Under the pieces are notes generated by a model. It saw only the letters and a list, made by a program, of their open reading frames with translations, had not been told where the DNA came from and ran no database searches. A stretch of 64,000 bases of DNA from Mycobacterium sp. E2479 (lineage in GTDB: Bacteria > Actinomycetota > Actinomycetes > Mycobacteriales > Mycobacteriaceae), in contig NZ_LZJR01000121.1 of the NCBI RefSeq assembly GCF_001667925.1, forward strand, positions 1 through 64,000, in the 5' to 3' direction. Both the position numbers and the translations under genes were made by a program. Below are positions 8,922-17,399 of the stretch, one piece after another. Position 1 is the stretch's first letter. Every line of letters starts with the position of its first letter.

Positions 8922-10510
8922 GCACGCCGCAGAACCGGGTTCCCGGCCTCTTCACCCTGGTTTTGCACACCCACCTGCCCTGGCTCGCCCACCACGGCCG
9001 CTGGCCGGTCGGCGAGGAATGGCTATATCAATCCTGGGCGGCGGCCTACCTGCCGCTGATGCGGGTGCTGAATACATTGGCCGGCGAAGACCGGCGGGGC
9101 GTGATCACGCTGGGCGTCACGCCCGTGGTGAACGCGCAGCTCGACGACCCGTACTGCCTGGACGGCATGCACCATTGGCTGGCCAACTGGCAGCTGCGTG
9201 CCCTGGAGGCCACCAGCGTGCGGTCCGTTCCCCGCTCGAAGTCGGTCGGCTACCAGGCATGCACACCGGAAGCATTGCGCGCCTTAGGGATTCGTGAATC
9301 GGCCGAAGCGCAGCGGAGACTGGACGACTTCGCCACCCTGTGGCGGCACGGGGGCAGCCCGCTGCTGCGCAGCCTGCTCGACGCCGGCGCGTTAGAGCTG
9401 CTCGGCGGCCCGCTGGCGCATCCGTTTCAACCGCTGCTGGCGCCGCGACTGCGTGAGTTCGCACTGCGCGAGGGTCTGGCCGACGCGCAAATGCGCCTAG
9501 GGGCGCGACAAGGGCAAAGCCCCGGCGGGATCTGGGCGCCCGAATGCGCCTACGCGCCCGGCCTGGAGCACGACTATTCCGCCGCCGGCATCACCCATTT
9601 CATGGTCGACGGCCCCTCCCTACACGGCGACACGGCCCTGGGCCGGCCGGTCGGCGACACCGATGTGGTCGCGTTCGGGCGTGATCTCCAGGTCAGCTAC
9701 CGGGTGTGGTCACCGAAATCCGGCTACCCCGGGCACGCCGCATATCGCGACTTCCATACCTATGACCACCTCACCGGCCTCAAGCCGGCCAGGGTGACGG
9801 GCCGCAACGTGTCCTCGCAGGACAAGGCGCCTTACGATCCCGAGCGCGCCGACCACGCGGTCGATACCCACGTCGCCGACTTCGTCGACGTGGTTCGCAA
9901 CCGCCTACTCTCGGAGTCCGACCGCATCGGGCGTCCGGCGCATGTGGTCGCCGCGTTCGACACCGAGCTGTTCGGCCACTGGTGGTACGAGGGTCCGACG
10001 TGGCTGGAGCGGGTGCTGCGGACCCTGCCGGAGGCCGGCGTCCGGGTGGGCACGCTGAACGACGCCCTCGCCGACGGTTTCGTCGGGAACGCGGTAGCCC
10101 TGCCGCCCAGCTCGTGGGGTTCGGGAAAGGACTGGCAGGTGTGGGCCGGCGATCAGGTCGCCGATCTGGTCGCGCTGAACAGCGAAGTGGTCGACATGGC
10201 GCTGAGCACCGTCGACAAGGCGCTGTCCCAGACCGCGTCCCTGGACGGGCCCACTCCACGCGATCACGTCGCCGATCAGATCCTGCGCGAAACGCTGCTC
10301 ACCGTCTCCAGCGACTGGCCATTCATGGTCAGCAAGGATTCGGCCGCCGACTACGCCCGCTACCGCGCCCACCTGCACGCCCACGCCACCCGCGAAATCG
10401 CCGATGCGCTGGCATCGGGGCGGCGCGACACCGCGCAGCGCCTGGCGGAGGGCTGGAACCGCGCCGACGGGCTGTTCGGCGCCCTCGATGCCCGCAGGTT
10501 GCCCCGATGA
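8918..10510 (+). CDS. Glycoside hydrolase family 57 1,4-alpha-glucan branching enzyme-like protein
   Basis: A 530-aa GH57 protein. It opens with GLFTLVLHTHLPWLAHHGRW, carries the nucleophile region GGIWAPECAYAPG and the acid/base region AAFDTELFGHWWYEG, followed by the helical C-terminal domain of the branching-enzyme subgroup. The frame is open upstream to 8783, but the GTG at 8918 overlapping the preceding stop gives the normal length (Rv3031, about 526 aa). With its neighbours it is thought to act on the alpha-1,4-glucan of methylglucose lipopolysaccharide in the cytoplasm. Confidence 0.93.
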   Translation: MSTPQNRVPGLFTLVLHTHLPWLAHHGRWPVGEEWLYQSWAAAYLPLMRVLNTLAGEDRRGVITLGVTPVVNAQLDDPYCLDGMHHWLANWQLRALEATSVRSVPRSKSVGYQACTPEALRALGIRESAEAQRRLDDFATLWRHGGSPLLRSLLDAGALELLGGPLAHPFQPLLAPRLREFALREGLADAQMRLGARQGQSPGGIWAPECAYAPGLEHDYSAAGITHFMVDGPSLHGDTALGRPVGDTDVVAFGRDLQVSYRVWSPKSGYPGHAAYRDFHTYDHLTGLKPARVTGRNVSSQDKAPYDPERADHAVDTHVADFVDVVRNRLLSESDRIGRPAHVVAAFDTELFGHWWYEGPTWLERVLRTLPEAGVRVGTLNDALADGFVGNAVALPPSSWGSGKDWQVWAGDQVADLVALNSEVVDMALSTVDKALSQTASLDGPTPRDHVADQILRETLLTVSSDWPFMVSKDSAADYARYRAHLHAHATREIADALASGRRDTAQRLAEGWNRADGLFGALDARRLPR

Positions 10511-10523
10511 GGCGGGCCGCGGC

Positions 10524-11768
10524 GTGAAAATCCTGATGGTGTCGTGGGAATATCCGCCCGTGGTGATCGGCGGGCTCGGCCGGCACGTGCATCATCTGTC
10601 GACCGCGCTGGCCGCCGCCGGTCACGACGTCGTCGTGCTGTCGCGGCGTCCCAGTGGAACCGATCCACGCAGTCATCCGTCCACCGACCACATCAGCGAG
10701 GGCGTTCGGGTAATCGCGGCCGCTCAGGACCCGCACGAATTCGCCTTCGGCACCGACATGATGGCGTGGACGCTCGCGATGGGCCACTCCATGGTTCGCG
10801 CCGGTCTGCCGCTGACGAAGCCGGGCACCAACCGCGCCTGGCGGCCCGACGTCGTGCACGCCCACGACTGGCTGGTGGCCCACCCGGCGATCGCGCTCGC
10901 CCAATTTTACGATGCGCCACTGGTTTCCACGATCCACGCCACCGAAGCCGGTCGTCATTCCGGCTGGGTCACCGGTGCGATCAGCCGTCAGGTGCACGCG
11001 GTCGAATCGTGGTTGGTGCGTGAATCCGACTCGCTGATCACGTGTTCGGCGTCGATGGCCGACGAGATCACCGAGCTGTTCGGTCCCGGCCTGGCCGAGA
11101 TCACGGTGATCTGCAACGGCATCGAGACGGCACGGTGGCCGTTTGCGGCGCGCCGGCCGCGCACCGGACCGGCGGAGCTGCTCTACCTGGGTCGGCTCGA
11201 GTACGAGAAGGGTGTGCATGACCTCATCGCCGCGCTGCCACGGATCAGGCGCAGCCACCCCGGCACCACACTGACCATCGCCGGTGAGGGGACCCAGCAG
11301 GGCTGGCTCATCGAGCAGGCTCGTAAACACCGGGTACTCAAGGCGATTCGGTTTTCTGGGCACCTCGAACATGCCGAGCTGCTGGCCGTCCTGCATCGCG
11401 CCGACGCCGCGGTGCTGCCCAGTCACTATGAGCCGTTCGGGATCGTGGCGCTGGAGGCGGCGGCGGCGGGCACTCCACTGGTGACCTCTGACATCGGTGG
11501 CCTGGGCGAAGCGGTGATCGATGGTCAGACCGGCGTGTCGTGCCCGCCTCGCGACGTGGCCCGGCTGGCCGCCGCGGTGCGCTCCGTGCTCGACGACCCG
11601 CAGGCCGCGCAGCGGCGCGCCCACGCCGCCCGCGAACGACTCACATCCGATTTCGATTGGCGCACGGTGGCCGACAAGACCGCGCAGGTTTACCTGTCGG
11701 CCAAGCGTGGCGTGCGCCAGCCGCACGCGCGGCTGCCCATCGCCGAACACGCCTTGCCGAACCGGTAG
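10524..11768 (+). CDS. GT4 alpha-(1,4)-glucosyltransferase for methylglucose lipopolysaccharide
   Basis: A 414-aa GT-B glycosyltransferase with the glycogen-synthase-like start VKILMVSWEYPPVVIGGLG, the donor-site segment LLYLGRLEYEKGVHDLIAALP and the EX7E region YEPFGIVALEAAAAGTPLV. It is the same length as Rv3032, which elongates methylglucose lipopolysaccharide (and contributes to glucan). The GTG at 10524 is 13 bp after the GH57 stop; an ATG at 10507 is in another frame. It is the last gene of the conserved M. tuberculosis-like block before the accessory region. Confidence 0.94.
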   Translation: MKILMVSWEYPPVVIGGLGRHVHHLSTALAAAGHDVVVLSRRPSGTDPRSHPSTDHISEGVRVIAAAQDPHEFAFGTDMMAWTLAMGHSMVRAGLPLTKPGTNRAWRPDVVHAHDWLVAHPAIALAQFYDAPLVSTIHATEAGRHSGWVTGAISRQVHAVESWLVRESDSLITCSASMADEITELFGPGLAEITVICNGIETARWPFAARRPRTGPAELLYLGRLEYEKGVHDLIAALPRIRRSHPGTTLTIAGEGTQQGWLIEQARKHRVLKAIRFSGHLEHAELLAVLHRADAAVLPSHYEPFGIVALEAAAAGTPLVTSDIGGLGEAVIDGQTGVSCPPRDVARLAAAVRSVLDDPQAAQRRAHAARERLTSDFDWRTVADKTAQVYLSAKRGVRQPHARLPIAEHALPNR

Positions 11769-11784
11769 GCGCTAACGTTCAGGC

Positions 11785-13140
11785 ATGGGCCTGGACTATT
11801 CGAGCGTCGTGGACGCTCCCATCAGCGACGTTTTCGATTGGTACGCAAGGCCTGGGGCGTTCGCCCGGCTTTCGCCGCCGTGGCAGCCGATGCGGCTGGT
11901 CACCGAGGCCGCCTCACTCGAGGACGGGCGAGCCACGCTGGCGCTGCCCGGGGGCCTGCGCTGGGTCGCCGTCCATCAGCCCGACGGATATGACCCGCCG
12001 CGGCGTTTCGTCGACACCGTCGGCGGCGACGGCCTGGCCGCGCTCCCGATGCGAATCGCGGTGCGCTGGCGCCACGTTCACGAATTCGAAGACCTCGGGG
12101 GCAACCGCACCAGGGTGATCGACAGGGTCGAGACTCCAGTGCCCGGCCGGCTGCTGCGGCCCATGTTCGTCTACCGGCACCGCCAGCTCGCCGACGACTT
12201 GGCGGCCCACCGGCTGGCCGCCGAGAACGGACTGCGGCCGATGACGATCGCCGTCACCGGATCGTCGGGATTGGTCGGTTCGGCATTGACCGCTTTCCTG
12301 CGCACCGGTGGGCATCGGGTGATCCGGCTGGTCCGACACGTCGCACGCGACGACGATGAGCGACAATGGAACCCCGACGATCCCGACCCGAGGCTGTTCG
12401 ACGGGATTGACGCGGTGATCCATCTCGCGGGCGCCTCGATCGCCGGTCGTTTCACCGAGAGACACCGGCAGGCCATCCGGGACAGCAGGATTGGGCCCAC
12501 GCGGCGGCTGGCCGAACTACTGGGCCGCAGCGAGCGTCGCCCCGGCGTGCTGATCTCGGCGTCGGCCATCGGCTTCTACGGATACGACCGGGGCGATGAA
12601 ACTCTCACCGAGGACAGCGGTCGCGGCGACGGGTTTCTGGCCGAGGTGGTGACCGACTGGGAGGAGGCGACCACGCCCGCCCAGCAGGCGGGGATGCGGG
12701 TGGTGCCGGTGCGCACCGGCATTGTGCAATCGCCCGCCGGCGGCACTTTGAAACTGATGCGTCCGCTGTTCAGCGCCGGGCTGGGTGGCCGTCTTGGTGA
12801 CGGCCGACAATGGCTGTCCTGGATCGGGATCGACGATCTGGTGGACGTCTACCACCGCGCACTGTGGGACTCCACGTTGTCTGGGCCGGTGAATGCCGTT
12901 GCACCGCAACCCGTTCGCAACAGCGAATACACCGCCGCCCTGGCGGCGGTGTTGCACCGGCCGGCGGTGTTGCCCGTGCCCTCGCTGGGTCCGCGGCTGC
13001 TCCTGGGCGGGCAGGGCGCCCGCGAGCTGGCGTGCGCGAGCCAGCGAGTGGCGCCGGCCAAACTCGCCGCTGCCGGGCATCGGTTTCGACAACCGGATCT
13101 GGATCGGGCGTTGCGTCACCTGTTGGGGCGCGCCGGCTGA
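11785..13140 (+). CDS. TIGR01777-type NAD(P) epimerase with N-terminal SRPBCC domain
   Basis: A 451-aa two-domain protein. Residues 1-150 look like a START/SRPBCC cyclase-dehydrase domain (YSSVVDAPISDVFDWYARPG); from residue 153 an atypical SDR39-type epimerase begins (MTIAVTGSSGLVGSALTAFL), with VIHLAGASIAGRFTERH and ISASAIGFYGYDRGDE, and ends in the DUF1731-like tail SQRVAPAKLAAAGHRF. The reaction is unknown; bacterial TIGR01777 proteins are poorly characterised. It starts 17 bp after the GT4 gene and so could be co-transcribed, but it is the first gene not found at this place in M. tuberculosis. Confidence 0.88.
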   Translation: MGLDYSSVVDAPISDVFDWYARPGAFARLSPPWQPMRLVTEAASLEDGRATLALPGGLRWVAVHQPDGYDPPRRFVDTVGGDGLAALPMRIAVRWRHVHEFEDLGGNRTRVIDRVETPVPGRLLRPMFVYRHRQLADDLAAHRLAAENGLRPMTIAVTGSSGLVGSALTAFLRTGGHRVIRLVRHVARDDDERQWNPDDPDPRLFDGIDAVIHLAGASIAGRFTERHRQAIRDSRIGPTRRLAELLGRSERRPGVLISASAIGFYGYDRGDETLTEDSGRGDGFLAEVVTDWEEATTPAQQAGMRVVPVRTGIVQSPAGGTLKLMRPLFSAGLGGRLGDGRQWLSWIGIDDLVDVYHRALWDSTLSGPVNAVAPQPVRNSEYTAALAAVLHRPAVLPVPSLGPRLLLGGQGARELACASQRVAPAKLAAAGHRFRQPDLDRALRHLLGRAG

Positions 13141-13154
13141 CTCCGGCAGGACTT

Positions 13155-14235
13155 TCAGGGCACGGGTCGCGTGGTAAGCGGCCCGTCGCTGACATCACGG
13201 GTGATCGCTTGGACCAACGACCGGGAATGCAGCACCGGACTCGGCGTCCCGGAGACATGAAGGAACCCGTCAATGAGGTCGCGCAGGGCCGCCACCGATT
13301 CCCACCGTGGCGACCAGCCGAGCACGTCGCGCGCGCGGCTTGGGTCGAGCAGCGGCAACGAAAACGCCATATCGAGCCAGCCCCGGTCGATGGGCTGCAG
13401 TCTCGCCCGCCACGATGCCTCCACAGCCAACCCGAGCACGGCAGAGGGCACATGAACCGGGTGTGCCCGCAATGCCTTTGCGATGTCGTCACGGGACACC
13501 GGCGGCTGGGCGGCGAGGTTGAACGGGCCCAGCGCACAACGCTCGCCAGCTTTCACACAGGCGTCGGCGACATCGTCGGCGTGCACGATGGACACACATA
13601 ACGAGCGGTCCAGCGGGAGCACGGGCAGCCAGCGCAGCCATTGCGGATCCAGGTACACGGGCAGGGTGAGCGCCGCAGGCCGGGCGCGGCGTCGCGCTGC
13701 ATGAAGCCGGGCCGCATCCGGGTAATGCCCACGCCATCGGGATTGTGGCGTTCGTAGTCGTCGAGCATGTGTTCCACCGTGGATTTCGCCCGGCTGTATG
13801 CCGATGATCTGATGCCGGCGGTCGACCAGGACTCGTCCACCTGCTCCGCGTACCGCCCGGCCGCGTAGGTGCCCGCCGACGACATGTGCACCAGCTGAGG
13901 CACTTTGGCGTTATGCGCCGCGCTGAGCACCGCCGCGCTGCCATCGACGGCGACCGCATCCAGATATCGCCGGTTAGCGGTGGGCTGGAAACCCCACGCC
14001 AGATGGATCACACACTGCGCGCCGCGAAAAACGTTGAGGCGCCCGGATCCGCGAGGTCCAGCTGATGCCATTGGACGGATCGGTACACGCCGTCCGGCGG
14101 CGGGCGTCTACGGGTGACGCCGACGATCTCGTAATCAGTTTCCGCCTTCGGCGACACGTCGCAGCAGTGCGGTGCCGACGTTGCCACTGCCCCGGTGATG
14201 ACGATCCGCTTGGACGCCGGCAACCTCCCCAGCAC
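13155..14235 (-). pseudogene. NAD-dependent epimerase/dehydratase pseudogene with several frameshifts
   Basis: Read leftward, pieces of one extended-SDR epimerase occur in different frames. The N-terminus (RIVITGA then ETDYEIVGVTRRRPP) has the GSGNVGTALLRR segment of its Rossmann motif in another frame, needing two compensating indels; the central part (FRGAQCVIHLAWGFQP, VHMSSAGTYAAG) is in a second frame from about 14040; the C-terminal part (VYLDPQWLRWLPVLPLDRS, SIVHADDVADA) is in a third frame from about 13675. At that last junction a single missing base in a tyrosine codon (TAC read as TC) would restore the frame. At least four indels in about 1.1 kb argue for a true pseudogene. The catalytic region of the central piece is YSRAKSTVEHML. 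Confidence 0.8.
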
Positions 14236-14244
14236 GAGCAGCTA

Positions 14245-14925
14245 CTATTCGGCGTCTCTGCCGTCGCGGCTGTGCTGATAGGCGCGGGCGCGCAGGTCCG
14301 CGAGCCACCGGGGGTGCAGGCTCAAGCCGGGCGCCGTGTTGAGGACGGGGTCGAACGACACGTCCCGGTCGCCGTCGGGATCGATGGCGGTGGTGAGCGT
14401 GATGCGGGCCAAGGGTGTGAAATCGGCTCTGCCGCAAGCTTGGTCGAGGGTCACCTCGATGTTGTTGCGCTCGAGCTTGGACCGGACGCTGTCCAGGGAC
14501 AAGCCCATGCCGCCGATCTCGCTGGAGGTGCGAGCCCGAAGCCACCAGTTGTGGTCCTGATAGTGCAACGGCATCAGCGTGGTCAGCGTCTGACCGTTCC
14601 ACGACGTGGCCGGCCGCAGCGCCACCACCCGTGACAACACCCCCGACCCGGACGAGACGAGCAGGATGTCCCACGGCTTCTCGGAGGGCGGCGGCGCGGG
14701 CAGCCGGAAGGCCAACCCGATGAAGTCGGGCAGCGCCGCTGGCGTGCCGCTGGCCTTGGACACGCGCGCAACAATCTCCGACGACGCGATCGGCAATCCT
14801 TGGGCCACAGGGGCAACGCGCTCGATGAAGCCCTCGGCGAGCACCCCGATCGGGTGGAAGAACCGCTTACCCCGGATCGCGGAGCCCAAGCGAAACGGCA
14901 ACGCCACAAGATCGAAAACGTTCAC
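14245..14925 (-). CDS. Conserved mycobacterial protein of unknown function (catalase-fold-like N-terminus)
   Basis: A 226-aa cytoplasmic protein without signal peptide or membrane segments. The segment GKRFFHPIGVLAEGFIERV resembles the start of minimal catalase-related proteins, followed by FIGLAFRLP and DILLVSSGSGVLSRVVALRP; I cannot confirm haem ligands. Related actinobacterial proteins are often labelled phosphodiesterase without evidence I know of. It lies 9 bp upstream of the broken epimerase gene on the same strand and probably formed an operon with it. Confidence 0.7.
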   Translation of the reverse strand: MNVFDLVALPFRLGSAIRGKRFFHPIGVLAEGFIERVAPVAQGLPIASSEIVARVSKASGTPAALPDFIGLAFRLPAPPPSEKPWDILLVSSGSGVLSRVVALRPATSWNGQTLTTLMPLHYQDHNWWLRARTSSEIGGMGLSLDSVRSKLERNNIEVTLDQACGRADFTPLARITLTTAIDPDGDRDVSFDPVLNTAPGLSLHPRWLADLRARAYQHSRDGRDAE

Positions 14926-15001
14926 CGGCGGCGGATTCCCATTCTTCGGCGGGAGAAACCATGCCGTTCAACACCGCCGCGCCAGCGCTGGTGGGGGGAA
15001 G

Positions 15002-15745
15002 TCACGGCGACACGGAAGCGCTTGTGTGCCGGCTGATCATTCGCAGTGCGGGCGGCTGTTGTTGCGGGTGGTAGGTGTGGCTGTCGATGTAGACCTGCGC
15101 CATGACCGCCTGCCAAGACTCGATCTGGGGCGAGGACTTCCAGATGCCCTCGACCAATCCCACGATCAAGGCGTTGTGTTCGTCGGTCAGGGTGTAGACC
15201 GGACCGCCGTAGTCCCGGCTGTCGGAGACCATGTCGGTGATGGCGAAGCGGCCGTTGCCGACCCAGCCGACCGAGCTGCAGAGTTGGCCGGTGGCGCTGC
15301 GCAGCTGGCATACGGGCATTCCGGGTTGCGCGCGCATACCGGGCGCGGATCCCAAACGGCGTCCCGTCGGAAGCACATCGCTGGCCGTCACATCGGGCGC
15401 GATCGCAATGACTTCGTACTCCACGGGCAGCATCGACACCTCCGCTGTGGAGTCTGCGTCGTCCTGGCGGCGGCCGAGGACCACGTTGCCGATCGGCTTG
15501 CGGTCGCGATCGGTGACTACCGACTGCCCTCCGTCGCATTGGCCACTGGTCAACGCGACCCGCAACCGCGGCTCGACCAATCCCACCATGCAGACCGTGC
15601 TGCCCTGGTGGATCTCCATTCCGGGGTAAACGGTGCTGCCCGGATCGGCAGCCGCCGGACCCGGTGCGGCAAAAAGCATCGCCGTGAGCGCGGATGCGAT
15701 CGCAAACCGGCGCAGCCGGCAGCTGGGCTCTGCCATAGGACGCAT
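15002..15745 (-). CDS. Secreted trypsin-fold protein lacking catalytic residues (pseudoprotease)
   Basis: A 247-aa exported protein: arginine-rich N-terminus, hydrophobic core (about residues 14-28) and a signal peptidase site near GPAAADPG. The rest looks like a chymotrypsin/S1 beta-barrel with two cysteine pairs (C52/C70 and C146/C156), but the usual TAGHC is TSGQC (Gln69 for the catalytic His) and the usual GDSGGPV is SRDYGGPV (Tyr179 for the catalytic Ser). It is therefore probably not a protease; binding or sensing is possible. The ATG at 15745 was chosen; GTG 15748 and ATG 15736 are alternatives. A 22-bp palindrome lies just upstream. Confidence 0.75.
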   Translation of the reverse strand: MRPMAEPSCRLRRFAIASALTAMLFAAPGPAAADPGSTVYPGMEIHQGSTVCMVGLVEPRLRVALTSGQCDGGQSVVTDRDRKPIGNVVLGRRQDDADSTAEVSMLPVEYEVIAIAPDVTASDVLPTGRRLGSAPGMRAQPGMPVCQLRSATGQLCSSVGWVGNGRFAITDMVSDSRDYGGPVYTLTDEHNALIVGLVEGIWKSSPQIESWQAVMAQVYIDSHTYHPQQQPPALRMISRHTSASVSP

Positions 15746-15768
15746 CACCCCTCACGTCCGGGGTCCAT

Positions 15769-15790
15769 CGCGTGTCTTACTCGACACGCG
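15769..15790. promoter_or_regulatory. Palindrome upstream of the secreted pseudoprotease gene
   Basis: Perfect 8-bp arms, CGCGTGTC and GACACGCG, flank the spacer TTACTC. It begins 24 bp upstream of the pseudoprotease start and would overlap its leftward promoter, so a repressor operator is likely. The regulator is unknown. The remaining sequence up to 16090 (about 300 bp) shows no gene that I can support. Confidence 0.4.
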
Positions 15791-16090
15791 TATACCCGCG
15801 GTCTACCGGGCCAAACGGCCTTGAATCCGGTCGGAAAGCGAACGTGAGCGGTTTGCCAAAAGGCCGGGAAACGAACTGCGCGGGCCCGCCGCCTCGAGCT
15901 GCGCTGGAAGGCAGGGATCTGGCTCGCGTCGTGTCGGCTGCGCACGCCTGGGTGTTTCGGCGAACCGATATCTCAGCGCTCACCTCGGCGGTAGGCTGCT
16001 AACAGGTTGAGTTCACAGCTGCGTCTCCAACGGGAGCGGTGCGCAAAACACTGTTTCACTCCCGCCTCACGAACGTCGATAGGCGCTCTC

Positions 16091-16660
16091 ATGGCCGCTA
16101 TTCGCTCCGCAAATTCGGCGGATCAACACCTCCCCACCCGCTGCCGGTACATGGCTGATTTCAGCCGAGCACACCTGTTCGTCTATGCGCGCAGTCTCGG
16201 GACGGTCCTGCGCGTCGACGGCGAGATCGACGCCTCCAACGCGACGGACCTCACTGCGGCGATCCGAAACTTCGCCCGGCTCAAGACCCCCTTGGTGCTC
16301 GACCTCAGTCATCTGCGCTTTATCAGCGTGGAGGGTTTTCGTGCGCTGCTGTTGCTCAACGACGAGCTCCGCAAGGCGCGGGTGTACTGCGGCGTGATCG
16401 GCGGCACGGCGGTTAGTCCCCTGTTGCGGATCGTGCATCACAACGGGTTGCAGGTCGCCGGTTCGGTGCCCGAGGCCTTTCAGAACCTCGAAGACATCCT
16501 GCGCGCCAGACGACGGCTCCTGTCGGACCTGGCGCATCGGAAACCGGCTCAGTCCAGAGTCCCCACACAGCGCCGCGTCGTAGTGGTCGGACGGTTCCCT
16601 GCGGCGCCTAGGGTTTCGGCCTGTCGCCCAGTTCATCCTGGAAGCAGCGCAACGCGGTGA
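16091..16660 (+). CDS. STAS-domain protein, anti-sigma factor antagonist-like
   Basis: A 189-aa protein whose residues 30-140 form a STAS domain: VLRVDGEIDASNATDLTAAI, LVLDLSHLRFISVEGFRALL, LRKARVYCGVIGG. Such proteins free sigma factors from anti-sigma kinases. At the position of the phosphorylated serine in the DSxG loop it has ISVEG (Val80), so it could not be switched off by phosphorylation in the usual way. Start ATG 16091 was chosen; a frame to 16007 and an ATG at 16151 also exist. It converges on, and overlaps by 53 bp, the MarR gene. Its location beside a SigF-like promoter suggests a link to SigF control, which is inference. Confidence 0.75.
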   Translation: MAAIRSANSADQHLPTRCRYMADFSRAHLFVYARSLGTVLRVDGEIDASNATDLTAAIRNFARLKTPLVLDLSHLRFISVEGFRALLLLNDELRKARVYCGVIGGTAVSPLLRIVHHNGLQVAGSVPEAFQNLEDILRARRRLLSDLAHRKPAQSRVPTQRRVVVVGRFPAAPRVSACRPVHPGSSATR

Positions 16661-17105
16661 TCAGCGCGGCGAAGACCCGATGCGCGGCGCTCAGGTCCGA
16701 ATCGGGTAGGTCGTCGAGGGCTAATCGGGTGTGCGCATCGAGCGGGCTGATAAACGACCGCGCGGTGGCCAGACCGGATTCATCGTTGCGCAACACGACC
16801 TTTCGGCGGTCGGCAGGGTGATTATCGCGACGGATATGGCCGGCGCCGATGAGCCGGTCAACCAGATAGGTGATCGCCGAACCCGACAGTCCCAGCCGCT
16901 GACTGAGGTCGCTCGATGTCATCGGCCGCCCGCCTATCTCCGCCACCATGATGTAAAGCAGGGCACGAAAGTCATTGGGCCGCAGGTTATGAACCAGCGC
17001 GAACACCCGACCGATCTGATCGGACTCGGTCGACAGCTCCCGCAGATCGGCCGTTATCATCGACTCCAGCTCATCGCGGCCCCAGCGCTGCGCGTCAGCG
17101 TCCAT
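16608..17105 (-). CDS. MarR-family regulator divergent from the carotenoid operon (CrtR-like candidate)
   Basis: A 165-aa winged-helix regulator: DFRALLYIMVAEIGGRPMT leads into the HTH SSDLSQRLGLSGSAITYLVDRLI and the wing RRDNHPADRRKVVLR. The ATG at 17105 is preferred; the frame upstream to 17216 runs through the AT-rich promoter. It is transcribed away from crtE across a 294-bp intergenic region containing a long palindrome. In Corynebacterium glutamicum the MarR protein CrtR sits in the same arrangement, represses crtE and responds to geranylgeranyl-PP; the same role here is an inference from position. It has a clear paralogue at 26865-27437. Confidence 0.88.
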   Translation of the reverse strand: MDADAQRWGRDELESMITADLRELSTESDQIGRVFALVHNLRPNDFRALLYIMVAEIGGRPMTSSDLSQRLGLSGSAITYLVDRLIGAGHIRRDNHPADRRKVVLRNDESGLATARSFISPLDAHTRLALDDLPDSDLSAAHRVFAALITALRCFQDELGDRPKP

Positions 17106-17139
17106 AACGCTGTGAGCATATCGCCGATGCGGGTTACAT

Positions 17140-17163
17140 TTCAGATACTTAAAGTTTTTCCGA
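17140..17163. promoter_or_regulatory. Degenerate half-site resembling the crt operator
   Basis: TTCAG followed four bases later by TTAA repeats the left half of the palindrome at 17227-17255 (about 14 of 29 positions agree). It lies 35 bp upstream of the MarR start, where binding could mediate autoregulation. Weak on its own. Confidence 0.25.
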
Positions 17164-17226
17164 GCAGTGGCCGCTGGCGCCCCCCTCGGAACACCGGTCG
17201 TCGCCCGATGGCGCATAACGATTACC

Positions 17227-17255
17227 TTCAGTAAATTAATGTTTAATTTATTGAA
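17227..17255. promoter_or_regulatory. 29-bp near-palindromic operator upstream of crtE
   Basis: Arms TTCAGTAAATTAA and TTAATTTATTGAA flank the spacer TGT; 12 of 13 arm positions pair. This is a strikingly AT-rich island in high-GC DNA, in the divergent promoter region of the MarR gene and crtE. A second element of the same design lies between idi and mmpL (29847-29875), with 21 of 29 positions identical by eye. That two-site conservation makes a shared MarR operator the best explanation. Confidence 0.7.
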
Positions 17256-17310
17256 ATAAGTGGTACGTCATAGCCACGACGCGAGGGCGCGCCTGGCGGT
17301 CGGCGCTGGT

Positions 17311-17336
17311 GTTTTGCCCGCCTCAGCAGCGGGTAT
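17311..17336 (+). promoter_or_regulatory. SigF-like promoter of the crt operon
   Basis: GTTT at 17311-17314 and GGGTAT at 17331-17336, separated by 16 bp, match the mycobacterial SigF consensus (GGTTT or GTTT, 15-17 bp, GGGTA). Transcription would begin near 17343, about 57 bp before the crtE ATG. SigF control of carotenoid pigmentation is known in M. smegmatis, which supports the call. Confidence 0.65.
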
Positions 17337-17399
17337 GACGCGTGTGTTTGGCCGCGCGCCTGGGCACGCCAAACCGTCGGGGAGGGAGCGCTTGGGCAT

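Noticed and set aside
10329..11750. 473-codon leftward open frame opposite the GT4 gene
   Set aside because: Shadow of the clear glycosyltransferase; His/Arg-rich product with no recognisable domain.
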